Positions 13,101 through 28,300 of a DNA stretch of 64,000 nt are shown here, piece by piece. The notes under the pieces are model-generated. The model was not told the DNA's origin and did no database searches. It saw nothing but the letters and a program-made list of their open reading frames with translations. Positions within the stretch are counted from its first letter, which is position 1. Every line of letters starts with the position of its first letter. Origin of the DNA: Chrysaora quinquecirrha (taxonomy: Eukaryota > Cnidaria > Scyphozoa > Semaeostomeae > Pelagiidae); assembly GCA_014526335.1 (NCBI GenBank), contig JACTAT010000016.1, positions 3,593,722-3,657,721 on the forward strand, given 5' to 3'. The translations under genes were made by a program, and so were the position numbers.

Positions 13101-16100
13101 CATATAGCTATTACCTTAACAATGATCCAAGCTTGTTGTTTATAAAATGGTGTATTATCATATGAAATATTATTCTGTTGATTGACTGTTGCTGTCGTTG
13201 GCATTGTTGTTTTTAGGACTTGGCAAGCACGTTCTATTACCTATCAATGCAACAGGAGTTACGTGAATAAAAGACAGTAAGCTCCAAGAGATCATTCCTT
13301 AGTCAATAAATGAGTAACCATGCTCCAGGTCTTTTTTGAGGGGCACCATGTGTGATTTGGGTACTGGTGACATGGACATGCCGCAAGTAAAAGGAACGGT
13401 CTAGATTTTTACGATTTTGTATAAAGAACGGTGACGATTTTCACGATTTGGGTACAAAGAAGATTTTTGGTATAAGGTCGGATATACTTATTTGAAAAAT
13501 GGTTTAAGATCGGGTATATTTTGATGCTTGACGTCCTTTACAAAACATGATCAAGTGCCCCACAGGCTTCTTTGTCATGGGAAGGGTAAGGGAGAAGGAG
13601 GGGGACGGGAGAGGAGGGAATGCAGAGGAGGAAGGAGAGCAAGATTAGGAGAAAACTAATTAATTAATGTAGGGATTCTTTCTGGAATAAAAGTCTAGAG
13701 TAAACAAACTGCCCTGTAAATCCAAGACTTGCATTGATGATGAAGAATTGTTTCCTGGAGGCAAGCCTCCTTTAGACCTTTCAACTTGGAATTTTCATCC
13801 TCCGGGCCTACAACAACTGAGACATTTAAAAGAACACTTTTAGTACATAACGCAAGCCTCTAATTTTCCAAAAAATTAAACTACTACCAGGAGCTCGAAC
13901 TTGAACAGGGTTTTCTCCTGCTCCTACTTTATCGTCTCAGACAGGTTTTCTTCACTAAAACTGTTTGGCTGCAATTTTAGCTTTTTAGAAAGTGGCTCTG
14001 TCTGCAACCGCCAAACTTATTCCTATGATGGCGGAAGCACAAGCGATCATCTAACTTGGACAACAAGTTCAACAGTCCTGAGGGACATGCTGAAAATTAT
14101 AATTCCTTAGCACTTTTGGATTTTGCTGCTGCGAGAGCTAAACTATGAAAAATCATATATAAAAAGTGGGGAGCTTACAATAGCAACGGGCAGCTCGACA
14201 TCCACGTTGTTTGTTTCCAAAAATGTCAACAGCAAACATGGTCCAATGTTTTTACTTTCTTGATAAGTCAACTGAAATTCAAAAGACATATTCTCAAATA
14301 AGTATCTATAGATAAAAATGGTCAATAGAAAAGATTTTTGATAACAGCAGAGAAACCAAGCAGGTAAAGAAGAATCTGGTACCAATACGTAGGTTTACTG
14401 AAAATACAGGGGCGGAGAGGCGGAGATTGCAACCCGGGCATTCTTGTTCTATAGGGTCTTCAACAAACTGTTTCTGTTGTTTCTTGAGCAAATCTCTTCG
14501 ATTTCTTGGGATTTCGAAGAGATTTAGATTGGTTTCGCTCAGTCTGAAAACAGTTGGAAAAAACAGAAATTGTTTCATGATGCAGATAATTGGAAAGAAG
14601 TTAAAATAAAAAAGATTATCAGCATATGCGCACAGAAAATATGGAAGCAAGAAAATATAGAAATGCGAAAATATGTATAAAGGGAGACGATTTTGCCATC
14701 TACATATCCAAAATAAGAAAAGAAGTATTTACATGAACAGTAGCCCTTGCCTCCAATTGATTTTTTACAGAGGAGCTCGCTAGAAGCAACTAACAAGAAA
14801 AACTGCTATAGTAGAAACAGGCCCTTTTACTGGAAATAGCAACCCTTAAGATTCGCTGCCAGTCCGCCTCCGCTGAAAAATGCCCGGGGGTAACTTCAAT
14901 AGAGCAGTGATGGGGGTGTGCCATTTTCGTAAAAAAATCAGACCCCAAGGAACTGAAGTATTAAGAACAGATTAAGAGAACTTTCATCTTGTAAATAGGC
15001 AAAACTATTGAATGAAAGGATGAGAAAGTGACAAGCTGCGTACCTTTTGTGGTTCTTTCAGCATGCGCCTGCTTGCACCTCCAAACTTGCCAAGAACACG
15101 AAAGGCCACATGTGCAATTGTTTCCATGTTGTTACGAAGAGTTCTCCACAGTGCCTGTAGATTAATCATCGACATTAGACCGTTAAAACTAAAGATGCAC
15201 AATCATAATCATAATCGCGATCATAACTATGATCATAAGCAATCACAATCATAAATAATCATAATAATCACTAACAATTCATAAGCATAATCATAATCAA
15301 AACCACAATCACAGACAATCATGCTCACAAATAAGCATAATACTAACCATTATCCCAAAAAAAATCATAAGCATTATAATCACAACTACAGTCACAGAGA
15401 ATCGTACTCATGAAAGCACAGTTGCAATCATAATCATGATCATAATCAGAAATCATAGTGAAACTGATAATTATAATCACAATGATCATACTCATCAACA
15501 AATCATCATAATCATAATCATCAACAAAATCATAATCATAATCATAATCATAATCATAATCATAAATCATAATAATAATAATAATAATCAATAACTACCT
15601 GCATTAAATCAGCTCTGACGGGTTGGATATGATCATAAAGAAAATCAGGTTGAAGATTATCAACACATAACTCCAATGTTCGAAGGCCCTTTCAAAATAA
15701 ATACAAAGTTATATTAGAAATTAAACAAATATAAATGTATTCAAATTTTAGATATCAATTGAATATATCACGGCAGAGAATGGAGCAATTTATGAAACTG
15801 TGCCGACATCAGTAAAAATCCTGCTTGTTTCACATAAACCTGCTTGTTACTGTTACATGTTTGATTCTAGAGACGTCCTTGTTAGGGCAAGGGTCACATA
15901 CCTGGCTTACGAGGGTCTGGGTTCCATTCAATGCAGAAACCAGTGGATCCATCAGCATTGGTAAATAAGGTAAAAGTGAACTGAAAAAGAAGAAAATGTT
16001 TTAAAAATATGAATGATTCAAAGGTTGATTCTAATAATGACCCACTGTATGAATGATTCAAAAATATACATCAAGACCAAGGGGCAAATCACTTTCCTTA

Positions 16101-16325
16101 GAAGAGGACGAGATTTCTGGGATTTTCACAAAAGAACAATAGGATTTCAAGAAAATTAATAAAGGACTTTCAAAATAACAATAGGATTTTCCAAAAAGTG
16201 TACGAGATTTTTTGGAGTGATTTGCCCCTCGATCATGAGCATGATCATCAGGATCAGAAGCTATCATCATCATCACCATGATCACAGGGTTAATGACGAT
16301 GATCACGAAAATTAAATTGATCAAG

Positions 16326-16368
<43 letters not shown>

Positions 16369-19300
16369 ATCAAGATCATCGTAATCATCACAATCATGAT
16401 CATCAGGATCAGAAGCTATCATCATCATGACCATGATCACAGGGTTAATGACGATGATTACGAAGATTAGAAGATCATCATAGTGATCATTGATCAAGAT
16501 CACCAGGATCTGGATCATGATCATAATCATTGTCATGATCATGATCATCAGATTTATTACCATGATCATGATGATTGTTTGCAAATGAATATAACATAAT
16601 CCTAAAGGCAACACAAAATTAATCAAATTGATGGTGACTATGATGTAATCAGACAATGATGACTCTGTACAGTGACGATAATGTAATCTAGAAGTATATC
16701 TCACTCAAAATAAGCAACAATTACTCTTCTATAACACTGCGTCACCGTGTTGCGTTAAAAACTGACGCAATGTTTAATTAATCTTAAATAATTTATTTCA
16801 TTTAATCTGGACCTGTTTCAGCCAGCCGACTTAGGTGACGAACGCTGACGATTCTAAAACGCAGTAGCTAATTGCTTCGAGTTAAACTTGCTATATTTTA
16901 ATTACTTTATTATAATTCCAGTTAATTAGTTAACGTAAAAGGACAAATCAATAGGGAGCAAACAGGCCTATGCGACTTTGCTTATCGCCTTTAATGCGTC
17001 AAGCGTCCACCTTGCATAAATGCTTTCTTGGTTGTGAACTGCTGTCATTGGAAAGCATTGCAAATTTACAATCATCAAGGGGGACAGGGGGAAGAGGGAG
17101 AGGGTTATTTTAGAAGAGTTACGTAATGCATGGGTCATTGGTCATGCGTATTTCTACTAGTCTCAATACATTTTCAAAGATCGTGGAAATGAGACACACC
17201 TCCCACGATCTTTGATATTTTGCGAAGGATAGTATAGCTGAACTCTCTAAACCTAAAGCTGAAGTGGCCTCCAACGCAGCTGCTTTCCAATTTTTGTGAA
17301 GGAAAACCACAGCAAGATCTGATCGCGCTGTGCGTAGGAGCAAACGTGGAAGCGACAAAATTGAAACGATATCGCAGCATTCTAGACTTCTTACAAGATT
17401 CTCAGTTCTGCCCATAGTAAAATCTAGACGCACAACCACAGCAATTCGCTACATGAGCAGCCTTCTGACAACAACAACAACTTAAGGTGGTAGCTGCGAT
17501 AACTGGGACTCATGCCAGCTCTGCATAAGGCAATTTTCGACAAGACCAAGGACACAAAAGGTCTGCACTGAAACGAGACTGAAACTCTACCAGCAAGGTC
17601 TAACTCGTCACACTTTGGTGCTACAAAATACAGGACTATTCATTCAATCTACCCATGAGTTCCAGACCACAGGAATTTTTATCGAATTGGGTTTTTCTGA
17701 CCAGAAAAGATAAGATAATTTGATCGACAACTGAAGCTTTTCTAAACTTAATCAGATTTTGACTGCTGGATTTTCAAATGATAAGTCTAAATGAAATCTT
17801 GTTAGGGCAAGAAATTTTGAATTTCCCATCAAGTCAAGTTTAGAGCACAACAATATGGTATGAAAGGCCCCTACAAGTCTCTACAAGTCTATACGCTATT
17901 ACACGTTTTTTTTTACCTTTGGTCTGAGTTGAGGCTGGAGTTCCTTAATTTTTCAACAAAATGAGGCTGAAAGTTCCTTATACTGTTCCTTGTCGTGGGA
18001 TATGTATAAATACTAATTTTTTACAGCAAATTCATAGAAACTATTCTTCATTTCTAACTTTAGGTATAAATGGAGCCTTTTGGGGAAGAACAATGGGAAA
18101 TATATTGTACTTCTGTTTCTTTTCGTACCCGTCTTGTTCTTTAAAAAGAGTTTCTTACTTTTTCACCCGAGCCTCGACAGTTCCTTAAAGTTCCTTAATC
18201 TTTTGGGAATTTTCAGCCTCGAGTTCCTTATAAAGGTGTTCCTTATAAAAAAAAAACGTGTATGCTCTTCTAAACTCATTTTTTTTTCAACAAATTAGCC
18301 CAAGCTACTAGACTTATTCCATGAGTCGTAGTTTTCGCTCCTTATCTATCTGATTTCGATAGGTCGCTCAGAATCACTTTGAGCATTAGGCCATCCAATT
18401 CATGTCTTTAAGTAAATAGTTGTTGCTGTTGCTAAAGATTGCTGTTGCAGTTTGCGAAGATGGGGACTTATGTAATGAGTCTACCCAGGTTTCGCTCCTC
18501 AGGCCAGTCTGATTTCGATAGGTCGCTCAGAACAACTTTGAGCATTAGGCCATCCAATTAGGCCAATCTGATTTCGAAAATCGTTGTAGGTTGCTCAGAA
18601 CTCTGAGCATTAGGCCATCCAATTCAATTTTTTGCTGTTGCTAAAGTAAATTAGTTGTTGCTGTTGCTAAAGGTCTCGATAAGTTAACCTGCTACTGATG
18701 TCCTAGTTGTTTTCGAAAAGTTAAGAAACCCGACTATAATTTGAGGACTTATGTAATGAGTCACTTTTTAATAAGCAACTGGACTTTTAGCTTAATATTA
18801 AAATCAGTTCAGCCCTAGTCGCTTATTGAGCGGTTGCTTGTTAAAAAAAGTGTATACTCTAGATAAGGGTAACTTTGGAATAAGGAAGACCAAATAATTT
18901 TTCAAATCATTCTGTCATAAATGCTTTTATATTTGCTTTTATAAATGAAATAACGCAAGGCTTAAAAACAAAGCTATAATATTTACATGTTTAAGCAGAT
19001 ATTTGCACTTAAAAGCATGATGTCCAAAAAGCATAGTCTCTGATAAGTCAACAGTATTAAGCAAAAAATCCAATGAAAATCCAAATAGATCTCTTTAAAA
19101 CGCTTTCGAAAATGAGGATCAAATTTGGTTCTCTACGCAATAAAACCCTTTGTACACGCTTTTTATTTGATAAAGAACTTAGCTCAAGGTCTATCTAGTT
19201 CCTTATTTTTGGACCTCTTTTTATTGAATTATAGTACTTAAAGTTCCTTAATAGTTCTATAATTTAACTGCATACTCAGCTGCAGTGACTAATGAAGAGA

Positions 19301-22300
19301 CACTTTTGTATGTGATCGGAGCTGGAAACTACTCAAGGAAATATTTGACACATGTCTAACATACAATTTACGTGAGTTTTTAATGCAAATGAATGGAACC
19401 GGCTTCCTAATTCTTGATTGTTTGCAGTGATAAAACATTAGAAATTGAAAAGTTCCTTAGCGATTTTATCTTTAGTAGTATAAGTTCTATGCTTCGTTCT
19501 TCTACATGTAGGTTCTTTATAGAAAGAAAGCGTGTAGATAAATGCAATGCTAGCATATATATGTTTTGGTGTCCCACAATGAGTGATCCTGAAACCTTAT
19601 TTTTAGGACATCTTTGGATCATCTTGCACTTGATCGGTGGAAAGTATTAATTTCAAGCTGTAGCTTCTTAATAAATCAAGGTTCTTCTGTGCGTTGAAAA
19701 AGGGGGTTAAGTGATGGGATGGACTGTGCCCTTTGTGTATTGAACGGAGCTCTATTGCTCGGTCAAGAAATAATACTTATCTGATACCGTTTAATACCTG
19801 TCAAGCCATAAAAGCTATCAGATTCAGACGATTCGAACAAAAAAGATTTGCTCAAAATTCTTGTTCCTATACAATGCTAGACTCATTTTGTTCTCTAGAA
19901 ACCAAGTTATACATGAAACTAGTGCTACAGTCTCGAAAACTATGTACATACTGTTATAAAATTTCAGCGGAATTGTGGCGATAGTAAAAGTGCTTTTGCT
20001 TTGCCTTGTTTAAGTTTTTTTCCCTTGGTTTCGGTCCTGGAGGTTCTGACTTGAATTACAGCTCATCGACAGTAGCCTCGTTCATCGGCAGCTCTTCAAC
20101 CGTCAGCTCCTCTTGATTCACGATGACACGTTCCTTTCCACGACAAGGCATGCATCTACACAGCACACGAACGAAAGCTTTCCGCAAGGATGGCTGAAGC
20201 AGGGCGTAAATGAACGGGTTGCAACAGGAGTGAAAGAACTGCATCCATTTGGAAAACACGGCAAGGCCACTTAGATTTTTGCAGGGTTTGCAGTGAGAGT
20301 AATACAACATTATACCAAAAATGGACCCCAGCAGACAAAGAACATGACAACAATGAGCAAAGTCATGTAAGCTAGATTCATGTCCCTTTTCAGTTCCGTA
20401 GATTGCTGCCTCCTTATTTCAGCATGCTTTACAAATATATAGATGTAGCACATGGCGATGGTTGCGAATGGGAGTATAAACACAAACAGGAAATAAACAA
20501 GGACTACATTCGTGTGGGCCAGCATGGAGTGGTACTGGAGAATTTTCGGTATGATCATGATGATTGCTACGATCCATGGAATGCTGATTGCCTTGGTTAT
20601 GAAGCTTCTATTGCCCAAAGTTCGTGAATGCAGGCGCGGCGAAAACAGCATCAGTGCACGGTCGATACTCATCAGGGTAATGTTCATAATAGAAGCAATG
20701 CCGGTGAAGATATCAAAACATAAGTACACAGCGTATAGGTAGAAATATCCACCTTGTTTATGTAATGTTTTCTGCACCAGGAAAGTCAAATAAAACGGTA
20801 TGACGAAAATACCTACGAGCAAATCAGCAACGGCTAAGGACACGACGATATTGTTGAAGGCATTTCGTAGCTTTTTGTACGTCAAAACCGCCAAAATGAC
20901 CACGAAATTCGAGCCGAATGATAGAAGTATCAGGACGATCAGGAAAATTATTCTCAAGACATCTTTTCCATCAATAGCAGCCATTTTTATTTACAATTTC
21001 AAGCTCTTTTTCTTCAGGTCGTAATCTGCTTCCAAATTTTGTGTGTTTCTCGCTTGAACAACTTGAAATGGAAAACGTAGTCTGCGAACCGTAGATATAT
21101 ATGTACAATGACATGTGATCACACGTTATGCAAATTTTCCGCAAACCTATTGGCCGGGGGGATGCAACGGTATTCCATCTTTCGATACATGCAAGGGACC
21201 CTCACATTGGATCTGCTGCGTTTAAAACGAGGTCAGATCTTCTGATTTTAAGTTTCTTATTTGATCAGCCTTTTAACTACAAAATACACTTGGTTAAGGG
21301 GCGGGGAGTCGACCTGAAATCTGAAATTACCGAGTAACTTCATCAAATACTTGGAAAATGCAAGATAGACCTACAAAACTATACATATTTAGAATCCTCA
21401 TTCAATAAGCTATTCAGAAAAAATGCTGTCAACTGCCTACGAGCAACTACAAATGTACTGAAGAACCAAATGTGAGCAAGACTGAAAATCACCTTCCGTC
21501 AAGAACAATCTGTCTTCTCGTAGCTACATAACTGAATTGAGCAAGAAATTTGCAATATAACTATACTCCTAGATAGTTAATACGTGTATGCACATTATTC
21601 AGTAACTAGGGATTCAAATGGTCAACAGCCATAAACACACTTTAGAAAGCTATTACTATGAAATGAACTATGACATGAAATGAAAACGGTATCGTGTAAA
21701 AGGGGCCTAAGTCAGCCAGCTAGGAATCCTTCGGTAACTTGGCACGCAGCTTATCAAAGACTGCAGCCTGATGCAGCATTTTTGCAGCAATCCTTCTTTA
21801 TTAAGTTTCATCGCATAACGGTATTTCATAATACAACTTAATGCCAATTTAATACCGATAAAATGCAATAAGTATCTCAGGATACCAGACAACAAACTCA
21901 TAGAGGCCAAATCAAATCGCAAAATTTCATTAAGAGTAGAGGTATGCAGGGATTAAGATAACGGTTTTGCTAAGCAAATTATTTCTACGCATGTATTACT
22001 GGTAATTAACCTAGGCTTTATTCAATAGGTTTATCTGAGGCATCTATCACTGCTGCGGACCAATACCTTAGACGCAGTACAAGGACTATCATGGCGGTAT
22101 GCAAGCATTCAAGTAAACAACTTTCCATTCAAAGTGACAAGCTAAGCTCGGGTCACTTTTGTCTCATTTTCTGCCAGAATACCCCAGTTTAACTTCAATA
22201 GCTATACACTTTTTCTTAATAAGCAACCGCTCAACAAGCAACTAGGGCTGGACTGACCGGGGACTGACCTAACATTAAGCAACTTGAGGGCTCAATTGAA

Positions 22301-25300
22301 TTACTGTAAGCAACTAAGAAGTCAAACAACCAAACTTATACGCTTTTTTGTTGTAAGGAAATTGTTTGTTCCTAAGTTTTGCATGTTGAAGTTCTTTAGC
22401 TAACGTGCTTCCACTTACTGTCTCCGAAAAGTCGTTTTTTAGGCCTAACAGTTGATGGCATTACTTAACGATCTTTCATGTTGTACAAATAAACTTTACT
22501 AAGGTAAAGGGTAATTTCTCCAAATTACTCCCTTCCCTTTACTCTGTTCGGCTCAATCTGGCCTGGGGGACCTGAGTGGATTCAGTATCCATTTCGGCGA
22601 CAACCGATTATCACGCGTTTGAACTCCGTAAGGTTGCTTCTGCAAGTAAACTATCCATAAACAAACATTTTTCATGGCCTGAAAACTGCGCAGATCAATG
22701 TACAGAAACAAGATACATCCAAGGGGCATTTCACTGCTGGAAAAAGCGTAAGAGATTCCTATTGAAACAAAAGGATTGTTTTAAGATTCCAATGAAAACA
22801 AAAGAGATTCCAGCTGAGGGTGTACAAGATTCCAAGGAACGAATTGCCCCTCTGATACATCGAAAGGCAAGCAAACTGGTAATCCTCGCACATTCTTTCT
22901 TATTAAGGTGGATTTGCACTTTGCAATATGACCTGAAGTATATTTTATCTGGCTTTCATTAATCTAATCGAATGGTTTAAAATTTAAGGCGCCAGATAGC
23001 GGATTTTCATGAAATTCCCTTTGCAAGAGATAAGCTTATTTTTTAGATCAAACCATTAACATAGTTAATGATTAAGAGCGCTAAATCAAGCCTCCTTGAG
23101 TTTCAGTATATGTCCGATATGCACTCTCCCAAACCAGCTATCTACGCAGCATGCTTCCTTCATAACTAATGAGATCTCGGTTAGCATGCCTATAGTTTTG
23201 CCCCAAGTCTATTTCTCAACCATAACCCTATCTAGGGGTCCAGCCCTTCAAAGTTTTCTTACAACTGTTTTGTTATTTGGTGCGAGGGGCAATTCCTTCC
23301 TTGGAAATCACGCACAACTTTGCTGGAAATCAAACTGTTTAAATAAAAACCCCTGGGAATTCCTTTTGTTTTAACGGAAATCTCATACGCCTTTTTGATG
23401 AGAGAAATGCCCCTTGGCCTGATATGGATGTAAGTTTCCAAATAAGGCTGACCTTAACTCTATATGCATTAGCTACTAAATGGTCCAAAAAAGATTATAT
23501 TGAGCAAGTGAACTTGGGGCAAGCGTACCATTTCCTAAAGGTTCCACTGCACGCTTATTTTATAAGGAACCTACCTCAAGGCCTAGTTCTTAAAGTTCCT
23601 TATTTTTGGACCTCTTTTAAGGCAATCGTAGTTCAAAAAGTTCCTTAATAGTTCCTTAATTTTAACTGCACATACAGTGGTCATAACAATAATAGACACT
23701 TGCATGTGAGCAAAGCTCGAGACTACTCAAGGAAACATTTGATACATGCGTAACGTGAAATTTATGTGATTTTCGACTGCAAATGAATGGAACCGGCTTT
23801 CTAATACTTGATTATTTGCAGTGATAAAAGTATTCAACATTGAAAAGTTCCTAAATGATTTTCTCTTTAGTAGCATAAGTTCTTTAAATTTTCGGGCCTT
23901 CTACATGTGCGTTCCTTATAAAGTGGTTCTTTATTAAAAAAAGCGTGTATGTTCGGTATCATTTAAAAACAATAAACCATTGTTTTTCGTATTGTTACAT
24001 GGAATGTCCTTTTCTGCAGTTTGTTAAAAGAGTGGACTTAACTGTACACTATCTGATTCTATAGAGCGATCTCGAAAGCGAAATGAAAGAAGATTTGCAT
24101 TTTTTCATACCTTAGTCTAACAGGAACCGTGAGACACAACTCGACGAATAAATCTTTCATTTGTTGCTTGTGAATTCCACTCTGAAGGTTGTTCAGTCCT
24201 ATAACCAGCAATATTATCACATTACGCGTTTTTTCTTAATAAGAATCGCCATTGCGCACAGTCATTTTTACGGATCTTATTTATCGCAACCAACTACAGT
24301 GCTCTAGCGACTAGTTGGCAACTGGTCAGCCCACAGCTCCAGAAAGTTGGGCATGTTCTACTTTTGTGAATAGTTTGCTGACATGTCGACATAAGTAGGC
24401 AGTTACATTATAACTACTTGGAGTTCTATCGTAACTTAGGTTGACATTAGCCTAGCTTCAGGCATGTTCTACTTCTGGGATTAGTTGGCAACTGATTCCC
24501 GTCAGTCGGAGTCGACATGAGCACTTTTACGACCGGGCTCAGCTGTATCATATAATTATTATACGGTGTTCGAAAATACGGCTTTTCGGACCGGCAACGG
24601 CGCAATCTGATTGGTTCTTCGCCGGTCCGTACAAGCCGTATTGAACGGCGTTGATATAACAACGTGATATAGCCACGTAATTTCTCATTGATGAAGTGAG
24701 AGATATTGAGATGGGAAAATGAAATACTGACAAAATGATGTTTCTTGAGTAAACATTCTCCAAAAAAGTTTGAAAATATTCAATATTGTTTTAAAGTCCA
24801 TAATAAAGCCTTTATTGAACGATTGCTTGGTCAATGCAGGAAAATATGCGGACCTCAGCTTCAGACTCGGTCTGAATATTTTCCAGCATTGACCTCGCAA
24901 TCGTTCAATGACCGCATAGTTCTGACTTGTTGTTTGCGTTAGTCCTATCGTATAAGCCTAGCTTAAGAAATGATATACATTTTATGGTAGCCTGTTTGGA
25001 AAGAATAGAACTTGCAGTGTGTTAGCTTACCTTGCAACAAATTTGGCAACAGAGGTAAAAACTCCTGATAAAGCAGATCGTGACTTCCTACAAGAAAGAA
25101 ATATCTTTAAGGAAAAAATTGAATTCAGAAGAGATATGTTAATTATCAATCTAAATGCGAAGTGGGTGGTTTTGGAGAAGTACAAAACTTCAGAATTGCG
25201 ATAAACAGCGGAAACATTTCTGGGTATAAAAGCATTTTTCTACTGACACTCCTTAACGTATAAACGTCAGAAACAGACCGAAACAATGAACTAAGGCGGA

Positions 25301-28300
25301 ATTTATATTACACGCAGTTTTTTATAAAGCAACTCCGCTCGGGTCTAGTTATAAAAATTGCTTATTTTTGGACCTCTTATGGCCACCTTTAAGTAGCAAA
25401 AGTTGCTTAGTAGTTGCTTAATTTTAACTGTATATTTTTGCCCTAAGAATAGTACAGAGGCTAGAAAAACAGCAAAATTTGGAGTTATCCTATAGCTTTT
25501 TATGCAATATAACGCTAACACCTAGTATACAGCAAAGAAATACTATAAATAACATCAGTCAAGAAGTACCATGTAATTGTTACCATATAGAGACTTTGTA
25601 TTGAAAGTTAAACGGAAACCCCTCAATGAAATGCTTCACGTAATGAGTAACACTCCGTTGATATGCGAGTTTAGACGGCAAATGAATGGAAATAACTTCT
25701 ATGTTGATCAATCCTTGCTTGCTTGCAGTGATATAAATTATTTAAAATTTAAAATGTTGCTTAGGTTTTTTCCTGTGGTACTATACGTTGCTTAAAGTTT
25801 TAGGCCTTCTACATCTTGGTTGCTTATAAGCGGTTGCTTATAAAAAAACTGCGTGTAAATATAAACATCAAATCAGAAATAGCTACGGTTCTTCGCACAC
25901 TTAGATCGACAAGACATAAAACAAACATGCAAGCAGATTGAAATACTTGCATCAGTCGTGAACTATAAGAAAATATTTTCTGGAGATGTTTCAGAGAACA
26001 TTATGTTGATTATGAATATCAGAGGTCCCAAACATGAGCCCTGGGGATTCAACATTACGTAGCATATTGAGGAGCATATTGCTTTAAACTTGGCCAAACG
26101 ATCAAACATTGTTCGTCAAACATTTCAAATTTGCTTCTCAAGCGAATTGTTTTACGGTTTGACCGAGATGCAAACATTGCTCGTCAAACATTACATATGC
26201 ACATTACTTAGGCCCTGGCCAAACGATCAAACATTGTTTGTCAAACATTTCATGTCGAGCGAATTGTTTTACGGTTTGGCCACCATGCAAACATTGCTCG
26301 TCAAGTATTTTGTCTTGGGACAAGCAGAAAATGTTTTTAAAGTTCTTCAAAAATATGCCTTAACAATTCTGCATGTGAAGCAACGTTTTGCAATGTGGAG
26401 AAACGATCAAACATTGTTTGTAAAACAAATCTCAAATGTTTGACCAATAATGATTGATCGTCTGGCCAGGGCCTTAAGACTAGCAGGGAACTTTTCTCTT
26501 TTAACGCAGATTAATTTGCTGTCGAAGGTCATGCTTAACTCATGAAACATTTTTTGCGTGCCTCGAGCGAAAATTGTTTATGAACCTTTTCAAAAACATC
26601 GCGCAACGATTCTGCTTATTCATGCTTGTCAAGCAATGTTTTGTGACGTCGAAAAGACTCAAGTATTGCTTGTCGAGCAAATTTCAAATCTTCCAAAGAC
26701 AATGTTTGATCGTTTGGCCAGGGCTTTTCACGTTATGGAATCGTCTGAAAGTGATTTGACGAGTGAATTGTGGTTACAGATCTGAGGTCAGAAGATTCCA
26801 TTAATGCTAAGAAGGACAGACCACTATACAGGATTAAAATGATAATAATCATCGCGGACTGAGAAACTTTAAAAAGATTAATCAACTAGAAACAGTGATT
26901 TGTATAAAATGAGATAAGATCGATACTTTAAGTTAAAGGCTGATTGAGACTTAGATGAAGGGTTTAAGGAAAGAAAAGGGCATTGATCTATACATAAAAC
27001 AACTAGTTCATGTGTGTCTACTTATGCTAAGTGTTCTGTAAAAATTGCTTGACCATAGGGAGACCTGACCTGCAGGCTGCTGATGCTGTTGCGAAGAGTG
27101 GGACTTATGCAATGAGTCTAGAAGGGAGACCTTCACTGTGGCTGAGCTGAGGCTTGAGCCCCGACCTCAAAGACCTCACTGACTTCAAACGAGCCAGCCT
27201 GATTAGACCACGATCCCAAATTACCAGAGGTGGAAAAAGTATCGGAATTTGGGGACCTAGTTCCCAGAAATTTTTGGGAGAAGAAATATTTGCAGAAAGT
27301 TTTGCATTGACATAATGATGAACTTTAGTAATATTGATATTAAATCACATTAATTTAGCAGAAAATCTTCTTATAAGTTCTCTTAACATTTTTGACTGGG
27401 CTTCAAATGGTCAAGCAGAAAAATCATAGCATTCAAATAAAATGGATATTTTGTCTGTTGATTTATTAGTTTTAAAGCAGCAGGTCTTAGTCTAGGGGAA
27501 AGTAGAGAATTGTCGCAAGTGGGGTTTTCAAGTTTATCCTTCGGAAAACCTAGCAGAAAGTTTCTAAGCGATAATTCAAGGTCCCAAGAAAGGATGAAAT
27601 TTGTTCCATCCTTGCAAATCATCTTCAGATAATTCCAGAATTGCATAACGTCGCTCCGTTTTTGAATCACGCAAGTGCCAAACTAGTTTTCAACTATTCG
27701 AAAGTTTGTTTTCAAAAATTTAGGCCTTCTTAATCACTGAACAATATGAAAGAATTTTGCAAAGAAGACACGGAACTTACCTTAAGCATTTGTTCATTTT
27801 CTTGGGCAAACAATGACACAGAGCCAAACACCAATTTGAATAATTTCAAGTATAAGTTGGACTTCTCAGATTTAGCTGTGGAAAAAGAAGAATATTAATA
27901 TTTAGGGTGTTTCAAAAAAAGGGAACCCAGTACAGAGACCTTCGTACTAAAGTCAAAATTTAATTTTTTTGAGCATACAATTTGGTACACATGTTTTGGA
28001 AGGATACAAATTATGCTAAAATCACTTTTAAATTGCATTGTTTTAAAAATTTTGACACAATATTTTTTAGTCAACCAAAAGAACAATCAAATAGACACTT
28101 AGGAAAAAAATCAACATATACAATGTTTGTATACGGGTTTATATCCAACATTCAATATATTGTCTGTCAATTCCATCGAATCCTTAGTCTGAACTGGTCA
28201 ATTGTATCAATACACCCTTGCAGTAACTTATCCCAGCACCAGACAATCTTAAACTTTGCATGAAGTGTGCTTCGAGTTTGTGCACATGCTTTACTTATCA

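Noticed and set aside
17119..17439. 106-codon minus-strand open frame
   Set aside because: No recognisable domain and no matching neighbours; it lies inside the TRRAP intron and overlaps another frame of equal quality.
22576..22962. 128-codon plus-strand open frame
   Set aside because: It spans a family F MITE with inverted ends and shows no domain.
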